Origin: DASVTU01 sp036387415
GTDB lineage: Bacteria > Acidobacteriota > Blastocatellia > Pyrinomonadales > Pyrinomonadaceae
Length of the DNA: 64,000 nt
Assembly (NCBI GenBank): GCA_036387415.1
Contig: DASVTU010000006.1
Coordinates: 1-64,000 of the forward strand
Direction: 5' to 3'
Shown here: piece by piece, positions 1 through 9,158 of the stretch
Numbering within the stretch: position 1 is the stretch's first letter
How the letters are laid out: each line of letters opens with the position of its first letter
Translations under genes and position numbers: made by a program
Notes under the pieces: generated by a model
Database searches by the model: none
Told to the model about the DNA's origin: nothing
What the model saw: the letters and a program-made list of their open reading frames with translations, nothing else

Positions 1-2334
1 CGGCTCGTCCGTTCCGTCGCCGAGGTCATCTCGACGGAGGCGCGCGCCAAGTACCACGAGGCGCAGCGGCAGGGCAACCGCGCGCGCTTCCACGGCCTGA
101 CCCTCTGGTCGCCGAACATCAACATCTTCCGCGACCCGCGCTGGGGCCGAGGGCAGGAGACCTACGGCGAAGACCCTTACCTTTCGGGACGGCTCGGCGT
201 CGAGTTCGTCAAGGGCTTGCAGGGCGACGACCCGAAGTACCTGAAGGTCGTTGCGACGCCGAAGCACTACGCGGTGCATTCCGGCCCCGAGCCCGAGCGT
301 CACCGCTTCGACGCCGACGCGGCGGAGCGCGACATGCGCGAGACCTACCTGCCGGCCTTCCGCGCCACGGTCGTGGAGGCGAAGGCCGGCTCCGTCATGT
401 GCGCCTACAACCGCGTCAATGGCGAGCCGGCCTGCGCCAGCACGCGCCTGCTCGGCGACACCCTGCGCGGCGAGTGGGGTTTTAACGGCTACGTCGTCTC
501 CGACTGCGGAGCCATCGACGACATCTTCCGCCGCCACAACTTCACGAAGACGCCCGAGGAGGCTTCGGCCCTGGCCGTCAAGCGCGGCACCGACCTCGAA
601 TGCGGCGACGTCTACCGTGCGCTCGTCGCGGCCGTGAGGCAGGGGCAGATTTCCGAAGGCGAGATCGACACGGCCGTCAAACGTTTGTTCGAGGCGCGCT
701 TCCGTCTGGGGATGTTCGACCCGCCCGAGATGGTGAAGTACGCGCGGACACCTTTCTCCGAGAACGACTCGCCCGCGCACCGCCGGCTCGCGCTCGAAGC
801 GGCGCGCGAGTCCATCGTGCTGCTCAAGAACGAGCGGAACATCCTGCCGCTCCGCAAGGACTTGAAATCAATCGCCGTCATCGGCCCGAACGCGGACGAC
901 GCGCAGGTGCTGCTCGGCAACTACCACGGCCAGCCCTCGCGCTCCACCACGCCGCTCGCTGGCATCCGCCAGAAAGTCTCGCCGCGGACGAAGGTGCTCT
1001 ACGCGCAGGGGACGCCGCTCATGCAGTTTTCGGGCGTCCCCGTCCCGCCTTCGGCGCTCCGCGACCTGAAGGCGGAGTTCTTCGCGAATCGTCGGCTCGA
1101 AGGCGCGCCCGTGTTGACGCGCGACGAAAAGGCCGTGGACTTCGACTGGGGCATGTCCAACCCGGCGCCGGGCGTCTCGGCCGACGACTTCTCGGCGCGC
1201 TGGACGGGCAAGCTCATCCCACAAGTCTCGGGCAAGTATCGCCTCGGCGCGACCGCCGACGACGGCCTGCGCGTCTACCTCGACGGGAAGTTGATTGTGG
1301 AGGACTGGACCGAGCACGCGCCGACAACGCGGACGGGAGAGGTCACGCTTGAAGCGGGCAGGAGCTACGACCTCAAGTTTGAGTATTTCGAGGGGCGCAT
1401 CGGGGCCGTGGCGAAACTCGTCTGGCAGCCGCCCGCACAACAGACGACCGGCTCTCCCTACGCGGAGGCGCTGGACGCGGCGAAGCAGGCGGACGCGGTC
1501 GTGCTCGTCCTCGGCATCTCGGCGCAGCTCGAAGGCGAGGAGATGAACGTGACCGAACTCGGCTTCGCGGGCGGCGACCGCACAAACATCGACCTCCCCG
1601 CGCGCCAGGAGGAACTTCTCAAGGCCGTCGCCGCGACGGGCAAGCCGGTCGTGCTTGTGCTCATGTCCGGGAGCGCGCTCGCGGTCAACTGGGCAGACGC
1701 CCACGTTGGGGCCATCATGCAGGCGTGGTACCCGGGCGAGGAGGGAGGGACGGCCATCGCCGACGTGCTCTTCGGCGACTACAACCCTGCGGGGCGGCTG
1801 CCGGTCACCTTCTACAAGTCCGTCGAACAACTGCCGCCGTTCGAGAGTTACGCGATGGAGGGGCGCACCTACCGCTTCTTCCGTGGGCAGCCGCTCTACC
1901 CGTTCGGCCACGGCCTCAGTTACACGCGGTTCGTATACTCGGGGCTCAAAGTCTCGTCGCCGCGCGTGTCGCCGACGCAGGGCGTGACGGTGAACGCCAC
2001 GGTCGAGAACGCCGGGCGCGTCGAGGGCGACGAGGTCGTGCAGCTCTACGTCACGGACGTAGAGGCGTCAGTGCGCGTGCCCGTGCGTTCGCTGGCGGGC
2101 GTCGAGCGCGTGCGCCTCAAGCCTGGCGAGAAGCGGGTGGTGAGCTTCACGGTCGACCCGCGCCAGCTCGCCGTCATCCGTGACGACGGCCGCGCGTTCG
2201 TCGAGCCGGGCGAGTTCCGTGTGAGCGTCGGCGGCAAGCAGCCCGGTTTCGCGGGCTCGGCCGACGCGGCGACGACCTCGTTCATGGAGGGGCGCTTCAC
2301 AGTCGCGGGAGCACCGACAGAGGTGAAGCGCTGA
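1..2334 (+). CDS. Glycoside hydrolase family 3 beta-glucosidase/beta-xylosidase, 5' truncated
   Basis: The reading frame is open from base 1, so the gene starts before the window. The visible 777 residues begin inside the GH3 TIM barrel with WSPNINIFRDPRWGRGQET and continue through KHYAVHSGPEP. The catalytic nucleophile is predicted as Asp at fragment residue 168, in VVSDCGA. The second alpha/beta domain follows (SIVLLKNERNILPL). A PA14 module is inserted at about bases 1070-1430 (GATADDGLRVYLDG), and an FnIII-like domain (VQLYVTD) ends the protein. This barrel / PA14-bearing sandwich / FnIII order is the usual one for large GH3 beta-glucosidases and xylosidases, which release single sugars from oligosaccharides. 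Substrate cannot be fixed by eye. Its stop lies 125 bases from the convergent GH5 gene. The missing N-terminus presumably holds the signal peptide. Confidence 0.93.
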   Translation, partial: RLVRSVAEVISTEARAKYHEAQRQGNRARFHGLTLWSPNINIFRDPRWGRGQETYGEDPYLSGRLGVEFVKGLQGDDPKYLKVVATPKHYAVHSGPEPERHRFDADAAERDMRETYLPAFRATVVEAKAGSVMCAYNRVNGEPACASTRLLGDTLRGEWGFNGYVVSDCGAIDDIFRRHNFTKTPEEASALAVKRGTDLECGDVYRALVAAVRQGQISEGEIDTAVKRLFEARFRLGMFDPPEMVKYARTPFSENDSPAHRRLALEAARESIVLLKNERNILPLRKDLKSIAVIGPNADDAQVLLGNYHGQPSRSTTPLAGIRQKVSPRTKVLYAQGTPLMQFSGVPVPPSALRDLKAEFFANRRLEGAPVLTRDEKAVDFDWGMSNPAPGVSADDFSARWTGKLIPQVSGKYRLGATADDGLRVYLDGKLIVEDWTEHAPTTRTGEVTLEAGRSYDLKFEYFEGRIGAVAKLVWQPPAQQTTGSPYAEALDAAKQADAVVLVLGISAQLEGEEMNVTELGFAGGDRTNIDLPARQEELLKAVAATGKPVVLVLMSGSALAVNWADAHVGAIMQAWYPGEEGGTAIADVLFGDYNPAGRLPVTFYKSVEQLPPFESYAMEGRTYRFFRGQPLYPFGHGLSYTRFVYSGLKVSSPRVSPTQGVTVNATVENAGRVEGDEVVQLYVTDVEASVRVPVRSLAGVERVRLKPGEKRVVSFTVDPRQLAVIRDDGRAFVEPGEFRVSVGGKQPGFAGSADAATTSFMEGRFTVAGAPTEVKR

Positions 2335-2459
2335 CAGTATCAGTCCAGTCCCTGCTCGGGCTGGGTTCGACAAACTCTGTGCGGGTACTTCCTATCCTCG
2401 CACGGCATACACGAAGGTTGCCGCTACTGTCCTGCGTCCGGGTTGATAACTCGCGTGCA

Positions 2460-4052
2460 TCACTGCGCGGCTGGCAGTGCTCCGGTCGAACCACATTGGC
2501 CTGTGCCCGTTCCTTGTGGTAAGGCGAAAGGCCACGATTGAATCTGGCACAGGAACGAGTACTGCTTTTTCGCATTCGCCAGACCAGCGTAGTTGTTTCC
2601 GAGCAGCCCGTAGCCGTCTTCCGTGTTGAGCGCCCAGTATGTCCAGTGGAGATTCGTTATCGGGAGGCCGGAGTCATTGGCAGAGGTGCGTGCGTGGCTG
2701 CTCTCGATAAAGTTAATCATGTCAGTAAACCACTGCCCCTGCGACCCCGCGCCTGAAGAGACGACATCTGCGTCGGTCTTTCCCGTGCCGAACTCGCCAA
2801 TCCAGACGGGCGCTTGGCTGTAGCCCACGTGTCCAGTGTTCCCCCACGGGTAGGAGCCGCCTCCCGCGCCCACGGGGTTGACACCGCCCGGCAAGTTGAG
2901 GTGCGCCCAGAACTTCTTCCATACGTCGGCGAGGCTCGAAGCGGAACAGCCGCTCCGGTAGCAGGTGGAGGCGTTGAACCATGATTGCCGGTAGAGCGCG
3001 GGGCCGTAGTCGTGCGCGGAATAGACGAGTTGATTGTCCACCGCCGGGCCGAGGCTTGAGGCGTTACCACCGACGTTGAGAACGATTGGCGCGCCGGGGT
3101 TGTTGGCGTTGCCGTTAACGCCGAGCAGGCAGCCGCCCCACCAGTAGCCATCATACGGGCCGGAGGCAGCCGTCCCAGAAGCAGTCGGGTACATCCCCGT
3201 GCCTTCGACGAAGATGAGCGGGTAGTCCCAACCGCGTCGCCGCGCCTCGCCGAGAATGGTGTCGCCCGCGCGTTCGGCGGCCAGACGCCAGTCGTGGCAG
3301 GTCGAGGTGGCGACGCAGGCGGGCGCGAACGGGTTAGGGTTCGGGTTCGTCGCGGGGCTGATGCCGTCACCCGTGCCCCACGTCGCGCCGTCGGCGTAAG
3401 CCTTCCGCGACGGGGTGTGCGGCTCGTTGCGCAGGTCATAGCCGAGGACGATGGGTAGGCCATCCGAGGCTAGATAGTTCACCGTCAGGGCATCGGGCGC
3501 GCCGAGCGTCTGCGGGATGCCGTGTGTCCACTCCTGCACACTTACCCAGTCTCTAATCCACGCCTGTTCCGTGAAGCCTGACGCGTACCAGAGACCGTTC
3601 TCCTGCGCCGAGTTGCCGGAGGTAGAGCGGTGGTTGTCCAAAATCACATGCAAGCCCACTGACCCTGCGTAGTTAACGATAAGAGCCATGATGTCGCGGG
3701 CGCGCTTACCCTTGCATTCCGGGCAGGCACTAAGCTGGTTTGAGTTGGGAACGGGGTTCGTCTCCCACATGGCGTTTGAGAAAGGGATGCGGATTGTGTT
3801 GTAGCCGTGCTGCTTAATCTGGTCGATGATGTTCTTGTAGTCCTTCGTCCACATGCCGTGCGCGACGTTGTCCTTCGTCTCGAAGCCGTACCAGTTAACA
3901 CCGGCGATGGTGAACTGCCCGCCCGCAGGGTTGATAATCATCGTCCCGCTCGTCGTCCATCCGGCAGCCGATGCGTTTACGGCGGTTGCGACTAGCAGGC
4001 AGCAGGATGCGATGAGCATTCTGAGGCTGCGGGGCTGTTGTGCTCTCTGCAT
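2460..4052 (-). CDS. Secreted glycoside hydrolase family 5 cellulase (endoglucanase)
   Basis: A 530-residue protein. The start at 4052 is chosen over the upstream ATG at 4211 because a GGAG ribosome site lies about 8 bases before it and a clean signal peptide follows (RMLIASCCLLVATAVNASAA). The mature part opens with the GH5 fold: IAGVNWYGFETKD, then YNTIRIPFSN. The acid/base Glu is in GYDLRNEPH and the nucleophile Glu in VWIGEFGTG, the two hallmark GH5 motifs. Predicted role: extracellular or periplasmic hydrolysis of beta-1,4-glucan. Five or more Cys in the mature region suggest disulfides. It is convergent with the GH3 gene, fitting endo- plus exo-acting cellulose breakdown, but they are not one operon. 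No carbohydrate-binding module is evident. Confidence 0.92.
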   Translation of the reverse strand: MQRAQQPRSLRMLIASCCLLVATAVNASAAGWTTSGTMIINPAGGQFTIAGVNWYGFETKDNVAHGMWTKDYKNIIDQIKQHGYNTIRIPFSNAMWETNPVPNSNQLSACPECKGKRARDIMALIVNYAGSVGLHVILDNHRSTSGNSAQENGLWYASGFTEQAWIRDWVSVQEWTHGIPQTLGAPDALTVNYLASDGLPIVLGYDLRNEPHTPSRKAYADGATWGTGDGISPATNPNPNPFAPACVATSTCHDWRLAAERAGDTILGEARRRGWDYPLIFVEGTGMYPTASGTAASGPYDGYWWGGCLLGVNGNANNPGAPIVLNVGGNASSLGPAVDNQLVYSAHDYGPALYRQSWFNASTCYRSGCSASSLADVWKKFWAHLNLPGGVNPVGAGGGSYPWGNTGHVGYSQAPVWIGEFGTGKTDADVVSSGAGSQGQWFTDMINFIESSHARTSANDSGLPITNLHWTYWALNTEDGYGLLGNNYAGLANAKKQYSFLCQIQSWPFALPQGTGTGQCGSTGALPAAQ

Positions 4053-4753
4053 AGGTTTTATCTCCAAGGTGTTGATGATCACGAAAGGCTGACAGTTACC
4101 CCGACGACAGGGCTTGAGAATACGGGGTCGCCCGACGATAGTGTTGCAAAATTTCATTCGCTGCACAATGTTTTGTGCGGGTGGTGACAATTTAAGGTAG
4201 TGTTGCAGCAATCACTTTCCTAGTTATCACCTGGCCGAATCTCTATCTCTTTAGCCATGTTGCTTATACTCGACTACTATGTGAAATCTCACATCAAATA
4301 TTTTATGTCATGTGGCCATGCTCGTGGACACTCTACTTCTCCGGTGAAAACGGAGCCGGTGGTAAATGGTCGGCTCATTTATCTATTGACTCTGCGCGAA
4401 TGAATGGGTTAAGTTAATTTCGTGAGTGTTTAGCGGTTACATTCATCTAAATTCAGTCACAACTGCTTCACTGAGCGTTAGTTTAAATCAATCGTCGGCG
4501 AGACTTCACACGTAGACGCAAAGCACGCTCAAACTCATTGACATCTTTCACAACTCCCGGCACTTTATCCAGCCACTCTAGAATCCTAAGAAGCAATCAT
4601 CTGCCCTCCTGACGCGTAGCGTTATGCAGGGCTTTACTTCGCCTGCCGCATCTTGACGCTCACGTCGACATCAATGTCCGCTCGCCGTCAGCCGTGCCGC
4701 ACACGACCTGCCGCCCACGCGCCGCAGAATTAAAAATGAAGGAGAATTTCCCC
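4053..4753. other. Divergent intergenic region with two IS6-like terminal sequences
   Basis: About 700 bases between the GH5 start and the surface-protein operon. Two direct copies of TAGTGTTGCA occur at 4139-4149 and 4198-4207. They match the ends of the IS6-family remnants seen at 47.5 and 53.9 kb and may be solo end footprints. A TTGACT / 17-base spacer / TTAAGT pair at 4385-4413 is a possible promoter for the + strand operon. No convincing open reading frame is present. Confidence 0.4.
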
Positions 4754-6733
4754 ATGTCGCCGAAGACTGCTCTGTATAAGCTACTTTTCATCTCTTTATT
4801 AATGCTGTTTGCGGCGCACCCCGCGCAGGCTCAGGGCAGCGCCTTCACCTATCAGGGACGGCTGACCAACGGCGGCGCTCCGTCCAATGGCAGCTACGAG
4901 TTGGAGTTCAAACTCTTCGACACCGCGAGCGGCGGCACGCAACAGCCGCAGCCCTCGCCCGTGACGCTTCAATTCACAGGCGCACAGGCCGTGACCGTCA
5001 CCAACGGCGTCTTCACGGTGCAGTTGGACTTTGGCGCAGACGCCTTCCCCGGCACGCCACGCTTCCTTGAGATAGGCGTCCGTAATGTTGGCGACGCCTC
5101 TTTTACTACGCTTTCACCGCGTCAACCGATTGCCGCGACGCCCTACGCCATCCGTAGCGTCTCGGCTGCGACCGCCGCCGCCTTCAGTGGTAGTCTGAGC
5201 GGCGATGTCACGGGAACGCAGGGCGCGACCGTCGTCAGTGCGGTCGGCGGGCAGAGCGCGTCGAGCGTGGCGAGCGGTGCGAGCGCGGCCAACGCGGCGA
5301 CGGACAGCAACACCGCCAATTCAATCGTCAAACGCGACGCTTCCGGCAACTTCTCCGCAGGCACTATCACCGCGACGCTGAGCGGCAACGCTACGACCGC
5401 GACAACGGCGAACACGGCGACGACCGCATCATCCGTGAGCACGTCCGCAGGCGACAGCATCGTTACGGCCATCAATGCGAGCAGTTCGTCCGTCACCACC
5501 TCGCATGTCAACGGCGACGTAGAACTCGCGCCGTCCGCTCAGCAGACGACGAGCAGCACGAACCACCTCATCAACCTCAAGCTCGTCGGTGCTAGGAGCC
5601 TCGGCACGGCGGGGCAGGACGCGCTCCTCTCGCTCAGCGCCAGCGGGACGTACTGGTCGGGCGGCTTCACTCAAACCTTCGACAAGGAGCGTTTCCGCGT
5701 CGAGAACGACGGCTCGATTCTGGCCGTCAGCGATTACAACAGCGGGTGCTGCGGCGGCATCCCGGTGGAGGGCAGCGGCACGCGCTTCATGTGGTTCGGC
5801 GGAAAGGCCGCGCTCCGCGCCGGCTCAATCAACGGCACGCAGTGGGACGACGCCAACATCGGCCTCTACTCGACGGCCTTCGGCGAGAACGTGCGCGCGC
5901 TCGGCGACAACGCCATCGTGGTGGGCAAGAATTCGGTCGCGGCCAACACCGGCACGGTGGCGCTCGGCGAGGGGCACACGGCGACCGGCGCCAACTCGGT
6001 CGCGCTCGGCTACGGCGCTTCCACCTCGACCATCAACGGGGCGCCGCGCACTGGCACGTTCGTCTTCTCCGACCGCTCCGTCCCGCTCACCTACTCCTTC
6101 AACAGCACCAGCCCCGACATCGAAACGCAGTTCCACCCTACGGTCACGAACTCCTTCAACGTGCGCGCCGTCAACGGCTCCTTCTTCTACACGAACACGG
6201 CGCTCACCACCGGCTTCATCTTCAACAGCACGACCGCGACGATGACGCTCACCAACAGCAAGCTCTCGATGAAAAGCGACGGTTCGACGGAACTCACGTC
6301 GAACTCCGGCGGCACGGCTGGCGTGTCGCTCGCGGCAGGCAGCGGCGCGTGGTCGTCGCTCTCCGACCGCAACATGAAGGCCAACTTCGCGGCGGTCAAC
6401 CCGCGTGAAATCCTGCGCGGCGTCCTCGGACTTCCGATTTCCACTTGGAACTACAAGTCGCAGGCTGCCTCCGTCCGTCACATCGGGCCGATGGCGCAGG
6501 ACTTCTTCGCCACGTTCAAACTCGGCGAAGGCGACAGAAACATCGCAACCATAGACCCTGACGGCGTGGCGTTAGCGGCGATTCAGGGCTTGCACGAAGA
6601 ACTCAAAGACCGCGACGTGAAAATCGACGCGCTTCAGCAGCAGGTCAAACAGCAGCAGGAACAGCTTGATGGATTAAAGAAGCTGCTCTGCACGGCGCAT
6701 TCCGACGCCGCAGTCTGCAAGGGAAGCAGGTGA
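4754..6733 (+). CDS. Secreted trimeric-type surface protein with YadA-like head and S74 chaperone domain
   Basis: A 659-residue protein. The ATG at 4754 is preceded by AAGGAG and starts a signal peptide (LLFISLLMLFAAHPAQAQ). The N-terminal module (FTYQGRLTNGGAPSNGSYEL) is common in Acidobacteriota and Planctomycetes surface proteins. A low-complexity Ala/Ser/Thr stretch follows. Then come YadA/Hep-Hag-like repeats (YSTAFGENVRALGDNAIVVG, ALGEGHTATGANSVALGYGA). The C-terminus carries a peptidase S74 intramolecular chaperone with the Ser-Lys dyad in SDRNMK (Ser537, Lys542) and ends in a Gln-rich coiled coil. In known S74 proteins the chaperone trimerises a beta-helical fibre, then cuts itself off at the Ser. 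Inference: a trimeric fibre released by autocleavage. Its stop overlaps the possible GTG start of the next gene. Confidence 0.8.
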   Translation: MSPKTALYKLLFISLLMLFAAHPAQAQGSAFTYQGRLTNGGAPSNGSYELEFKLFDTASGGTQQPQPSPVTLQFTGAQAVTVTNGVFTVQLDFGADAFPGTPRFLEIGVRNVGDASFTTLSPRQPIAATPYAIRSVSAATAAAFSGSLSGDVTGTQGATVVSAVGGQSASSVASGASAANAATDSNTANSIVKRDASGNFSAGTITATLSGNATTATTANTATTASSVSTSAGDSIVTAINASSSSVTTSHVNGDVELAPSAQQTTSSTNHLINLKLVGARSLGTAGQDALLSLSASGTYWSGGFTQTFDKERFRVENDGSILAVSDYNSGCCGGIPVEGSGTRFMWFGGKAALRAGSINGTQWDDANIGLYSTAFGENVRALGDNAIVVGKNSVAANTGTVALGEGHTATGANSVALGYGASTSTINGAPRTGTFVFSDRSVPLTYSFNSTSPDIETQFHPTVTNSFNVRAVNGSFFYTNTALTTGFIFNSTTATMTLTNSKLSMKSDGSTELTSNSGGTAGVSLAAGSGAWSSLSDRNMKANFAAVNPREILRGVLGLPISTWNYKSQAASVRHIGPMAQDFFATFKLGEGDRNIATIDPDGVALAAIQGLHEELKDRDVKIDALQQQVKQQQEQLDGLKKLLCTAHSDAAVCKGSR

Positions 6734-6738
6734 GAGTC

Positions 6739-8814
6739 ATGCGCCACAGCATCAGCATCATTCTTCTTCTGTCGCTCCTCGTCGCGCCGGTACGCGGTCA
6801 ATCCGTCCCGCAACTGACGCAATCGGTCGTCGCGGGCGGTGGCGGCGTGAGCGCGCAAGGCTCCGTGCGCGTCGAAGGTACGGTGGGGCAGGGCGTCGTC
6901 GCCACTTCATCCGGCGGTGCATTTTCGCTCGACGGCGGCTTCGACCTCACCTTCCACGCGGTCAACCAACCACCGACGGCGAACGGCCAGTCGCTCACGA
7001 CCGACGAAAACACTCCCCTTCCCATTACCCTGACCGGCACAGACGAGGAGACGCCCGCTGCTAGCCTCGTCTACACGGTCACTTCCCCGCCCGCGCACGG
7101 CACACTCGGCGGCAACGCGCCGAACCTGACCTACACGTCCGCCAATGGCTACGTCGGTGCCGACGGCTTCAAATTCACGGTGACGGACACGGGTGATGGT
7201 ACAGCGCCGCCCCTGACCAGTGCAGAAGCGACCATCTCAATCAACATCGTCCGTCTGCCCGCCGTGTCCGCGCGTGACGCGCGTGTGGCCGAGCCGGTTT
7301 CAGGTCAGGCGCAGATGCTCTTTACGCTGACGCTCGACCGCGCTCCGACTTCGTCCGTCTCAGTCGATTTCAACACATCCGCATTGACGGGCGCGGGCGC
7401 GGCGACCTCCGGCAGCGATTACACCACGACCAACGGCACAGCCACTTTCCAGCCCGGCCAAAGGATGCAGACCGTAGTCGTCCCCGTCATCCACGACGAC
7501 GCAGTCGAGTCAGATGAGACGTTTCTACTACAACTGTCGAACGTCCTGCACGGGCACATCAGCGACGGCGAGGCCACCGGCTCCATCACGTCAGTGAACA
7601 CGGCGGGCGCGGTGCTCATCTCCGAACTGCGCGCCTTCGGTCCCGGCGCGGACTCCAACTCGCTTGACAACCCCTTACAGTTTGGCAATCACACGAACGC
7701 AACCTCGGCGTCCGTCGAGGTTGCCAACCCCGAGGAGACACCCAGCGCGAGTGCGGCCAGCGACCCGCTCGACGAGTACGTTGAGGTCTACAACAATTCC
7801 GACACGCCCATCACGGTCGCAGCCTCCGACCCCTCGGCCGGATGGGGTCTCTACCAGATGGGAACGGACTGCAATGCGACGCCCGCCCTCGTCGGTATCA
7901 TCCCGAACGAGACAGTCATTCCCGCCAGAGGTCACTTCCTCCTGACGGGCGCGAACTACTCGCTCGGCTCTTACGCCGAGGGCGATGCGGCGCTCTCCGC
8001 CGACATCGGGACTAATTCAAACGTCGCCCTCTTCTCGACGACCGACATGGCGGCGCTCTCTTCAGTCAACCGCCTCGACGCCGTCGGCTTCGACGCCAAC
8101 ACGTCGAACAATTGTGCGTTGCTGCGTGAGGGCGGCAACCTCAGTCCGGTCGCCAATTCTGCGACGGTCAGCCAGCATGGCTTTGTACGCAAGCTAACGA
8201 CAGGCCAATCGCAGGACACGAACGACAACGCAGCCGACTTCTGGCTGCTCTCGGCTTCGGCATCCACTGCGCCGGAGAAGCTCGGCGCACCGGGGCCTGA
8301 GAACCTCGCCTCGCGGACGCTGAGCAGCATCACGCAAATCTCCACTTCGATGGTCGCGCCCTGCCGAACCAGCACGCAGGCGCCAAACCGCGAGCGCATC
8401 ATTAGCCCGTACAGCGACACGCGCTCGAACACCGGCAATTACCCGCTCGGTACGCTGGCTATTCGCCGCACCTTCACTAACATGACGGGCACCGACGTGA
8501 AGCGTCTGCGGTATCGCCTTATCGATATAACAGCTGGACCTGCGCCGACGGGCACAGCAGACCTGCGCGCCATCACCTCGCCGATGTTGGTTTCTATCAC
8601 GAACCCGTGCGGCGTAATGAGCGTCAACGGGACAACTCTCGACCAGCCGCCCTCGGGCGCCTTGGGCGGCGGACTCAACTCCTCGATGTCGTCCGGAACA
8701 ATCACCTTGGGAACGCCGCTTGCACACGGCTCGTCTATCGACGTGCAGTTCCTATTCGGCGTCGCGCAGGGCGGTGGCTTCCGCTTCTACATTATCTTCG
8801 AAGCGCTACAGTAA
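6739..8814 (+). CDS. Secreted Ig-like/Calx-beta/lamin-tail-domain surface protein
   Basis: A 691-residue protein. ATG 6739 has AGGTGA five bases upstream; an alternative GTG at 6730 would overlap the preceding stop. A signal peptide (SIIILLLSLLVAPVRGQ type) leads into a SVAAGGG-type repeat common at the N-terminus of Acidobacteriota secreted proteins. Next is a cadherin-like/bacterial Ig domain (NQPPTANGQSLTTDENTPLP), then a Calx-beta domain (ARVAEPVSGQAQMLFTLTLD, ending DDAVESDETFLLQLSNV). A lamin-tail-like domain follows (VLISELRAFGPGADSNSLDN; EYVEVYNNSD). No catalytic motif is visible. It is cotranscribed with the S74 fibre protein, so it may be a cell-surface or adhesion partner; that is inference. 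A strong terminator lies 33 bases past the stop. Confidence 0.8.
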   Translation: MRHSISIILLLSLLVAPVRGQSVPQLTQSVVAGGGGVSAQGSVRVEGTVGQGVVATSSGGAFSLDGGFDLTFHAVNQPPTANGQSLTTDENTPLPITLTGTDEETPAASLVYTVTSPPAHGTLGGNAPNLTYTSANGYVGADGFKFTVTDTGDGTAPPLTSAEATISINIVRLPAVSARDARVAEPVSGQAQMLFTLTLDRAPTSSVSVDFNTSALTGAGAATSGSDYTTTNGTATFQPGQRMQTVVVPVIHDDAVESDETFLLQLSNVLHGHISDGEATGSITSVNTAGAVLISELRAFGPGADSNSLDNPLQFGNHTNATSASVEVANPEETPSASAASDPLDEYVEVYNNSDTPITVAASDPSAGWGLYQMGTDCNATPALVGIIPNETVIPARGHFLLTGANYSLGSYAEGDAALSADIGTNSNVALFSTTDMAALSSVNRLDAVGFDANTSNNCALLREGGNLSPVANSATVSQHGFVRKLTTGQSQDTNDNAADFWLLSASASTAPEKLGAPGPENLASRTLSSITQISTSMVAPCRTSTQAPNRERIISPYSDTRSNTGNYPLGTLAIRRTFTNMTGTDVKRLRYRLIDITAGPAPTGTADLRAITSPMLVSITNPCGVMSVNGTTLDQPPSGALGGGLNSSMSSGTITLGTPLAHGSSIDVQFLFGVAQGGGFRFYIIFEALQ

Positions 8815-8847
8815 ACCATCGTCGGCCACATAATCAGTGACCACACC

Positions 8848-8891
8848 AAAGAGAGGGGCCGCGCAGAAACATCTGCGCGGCCCCTCTCTTT
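8848..8891. terminator. Strong, probably bidirectional intrinsic terminator
   Basis: A perfect 19-base stem (AAAGAGAGGGGCCGCGCAG and its complement) closes a six-base loop, with A-tract and T-tract on the two sides. It ends the two-gene surface-protein operon and could also stop minus-strand transcription from the HTH gene. Confidence 0.9.
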
Positions 8892-9158
8892 ACCTCGGAA
8901 TATGATTCTTCCTTGGCGTTATCACGACACTCTCAAGGATCTGAACCACTACTGTAAACATCATCCGCCCACAGTCTTCGGTTCAATTCCCATGTAAAAG
9001 TCACTAGTCGATAGCCTTCCAACTAAAATTCAGCACGTGCTGCTTTATACGACTTACCGTGATATTCCGCAAAGTCCATTTACCGGAAACATGACACCTC
9101 AATGGGAACTTTCTGCATTTTATAGAGTTATGCTGACTACTTGGTTCATGTCGCTGTT

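Noticed and set aside
8965..9000. tRNA-like T-loop sequence GGTTCAATTCCC
   Set aside because: The flanking bases do not form a five-base T-stem and no other tRNA arms are found upstream.
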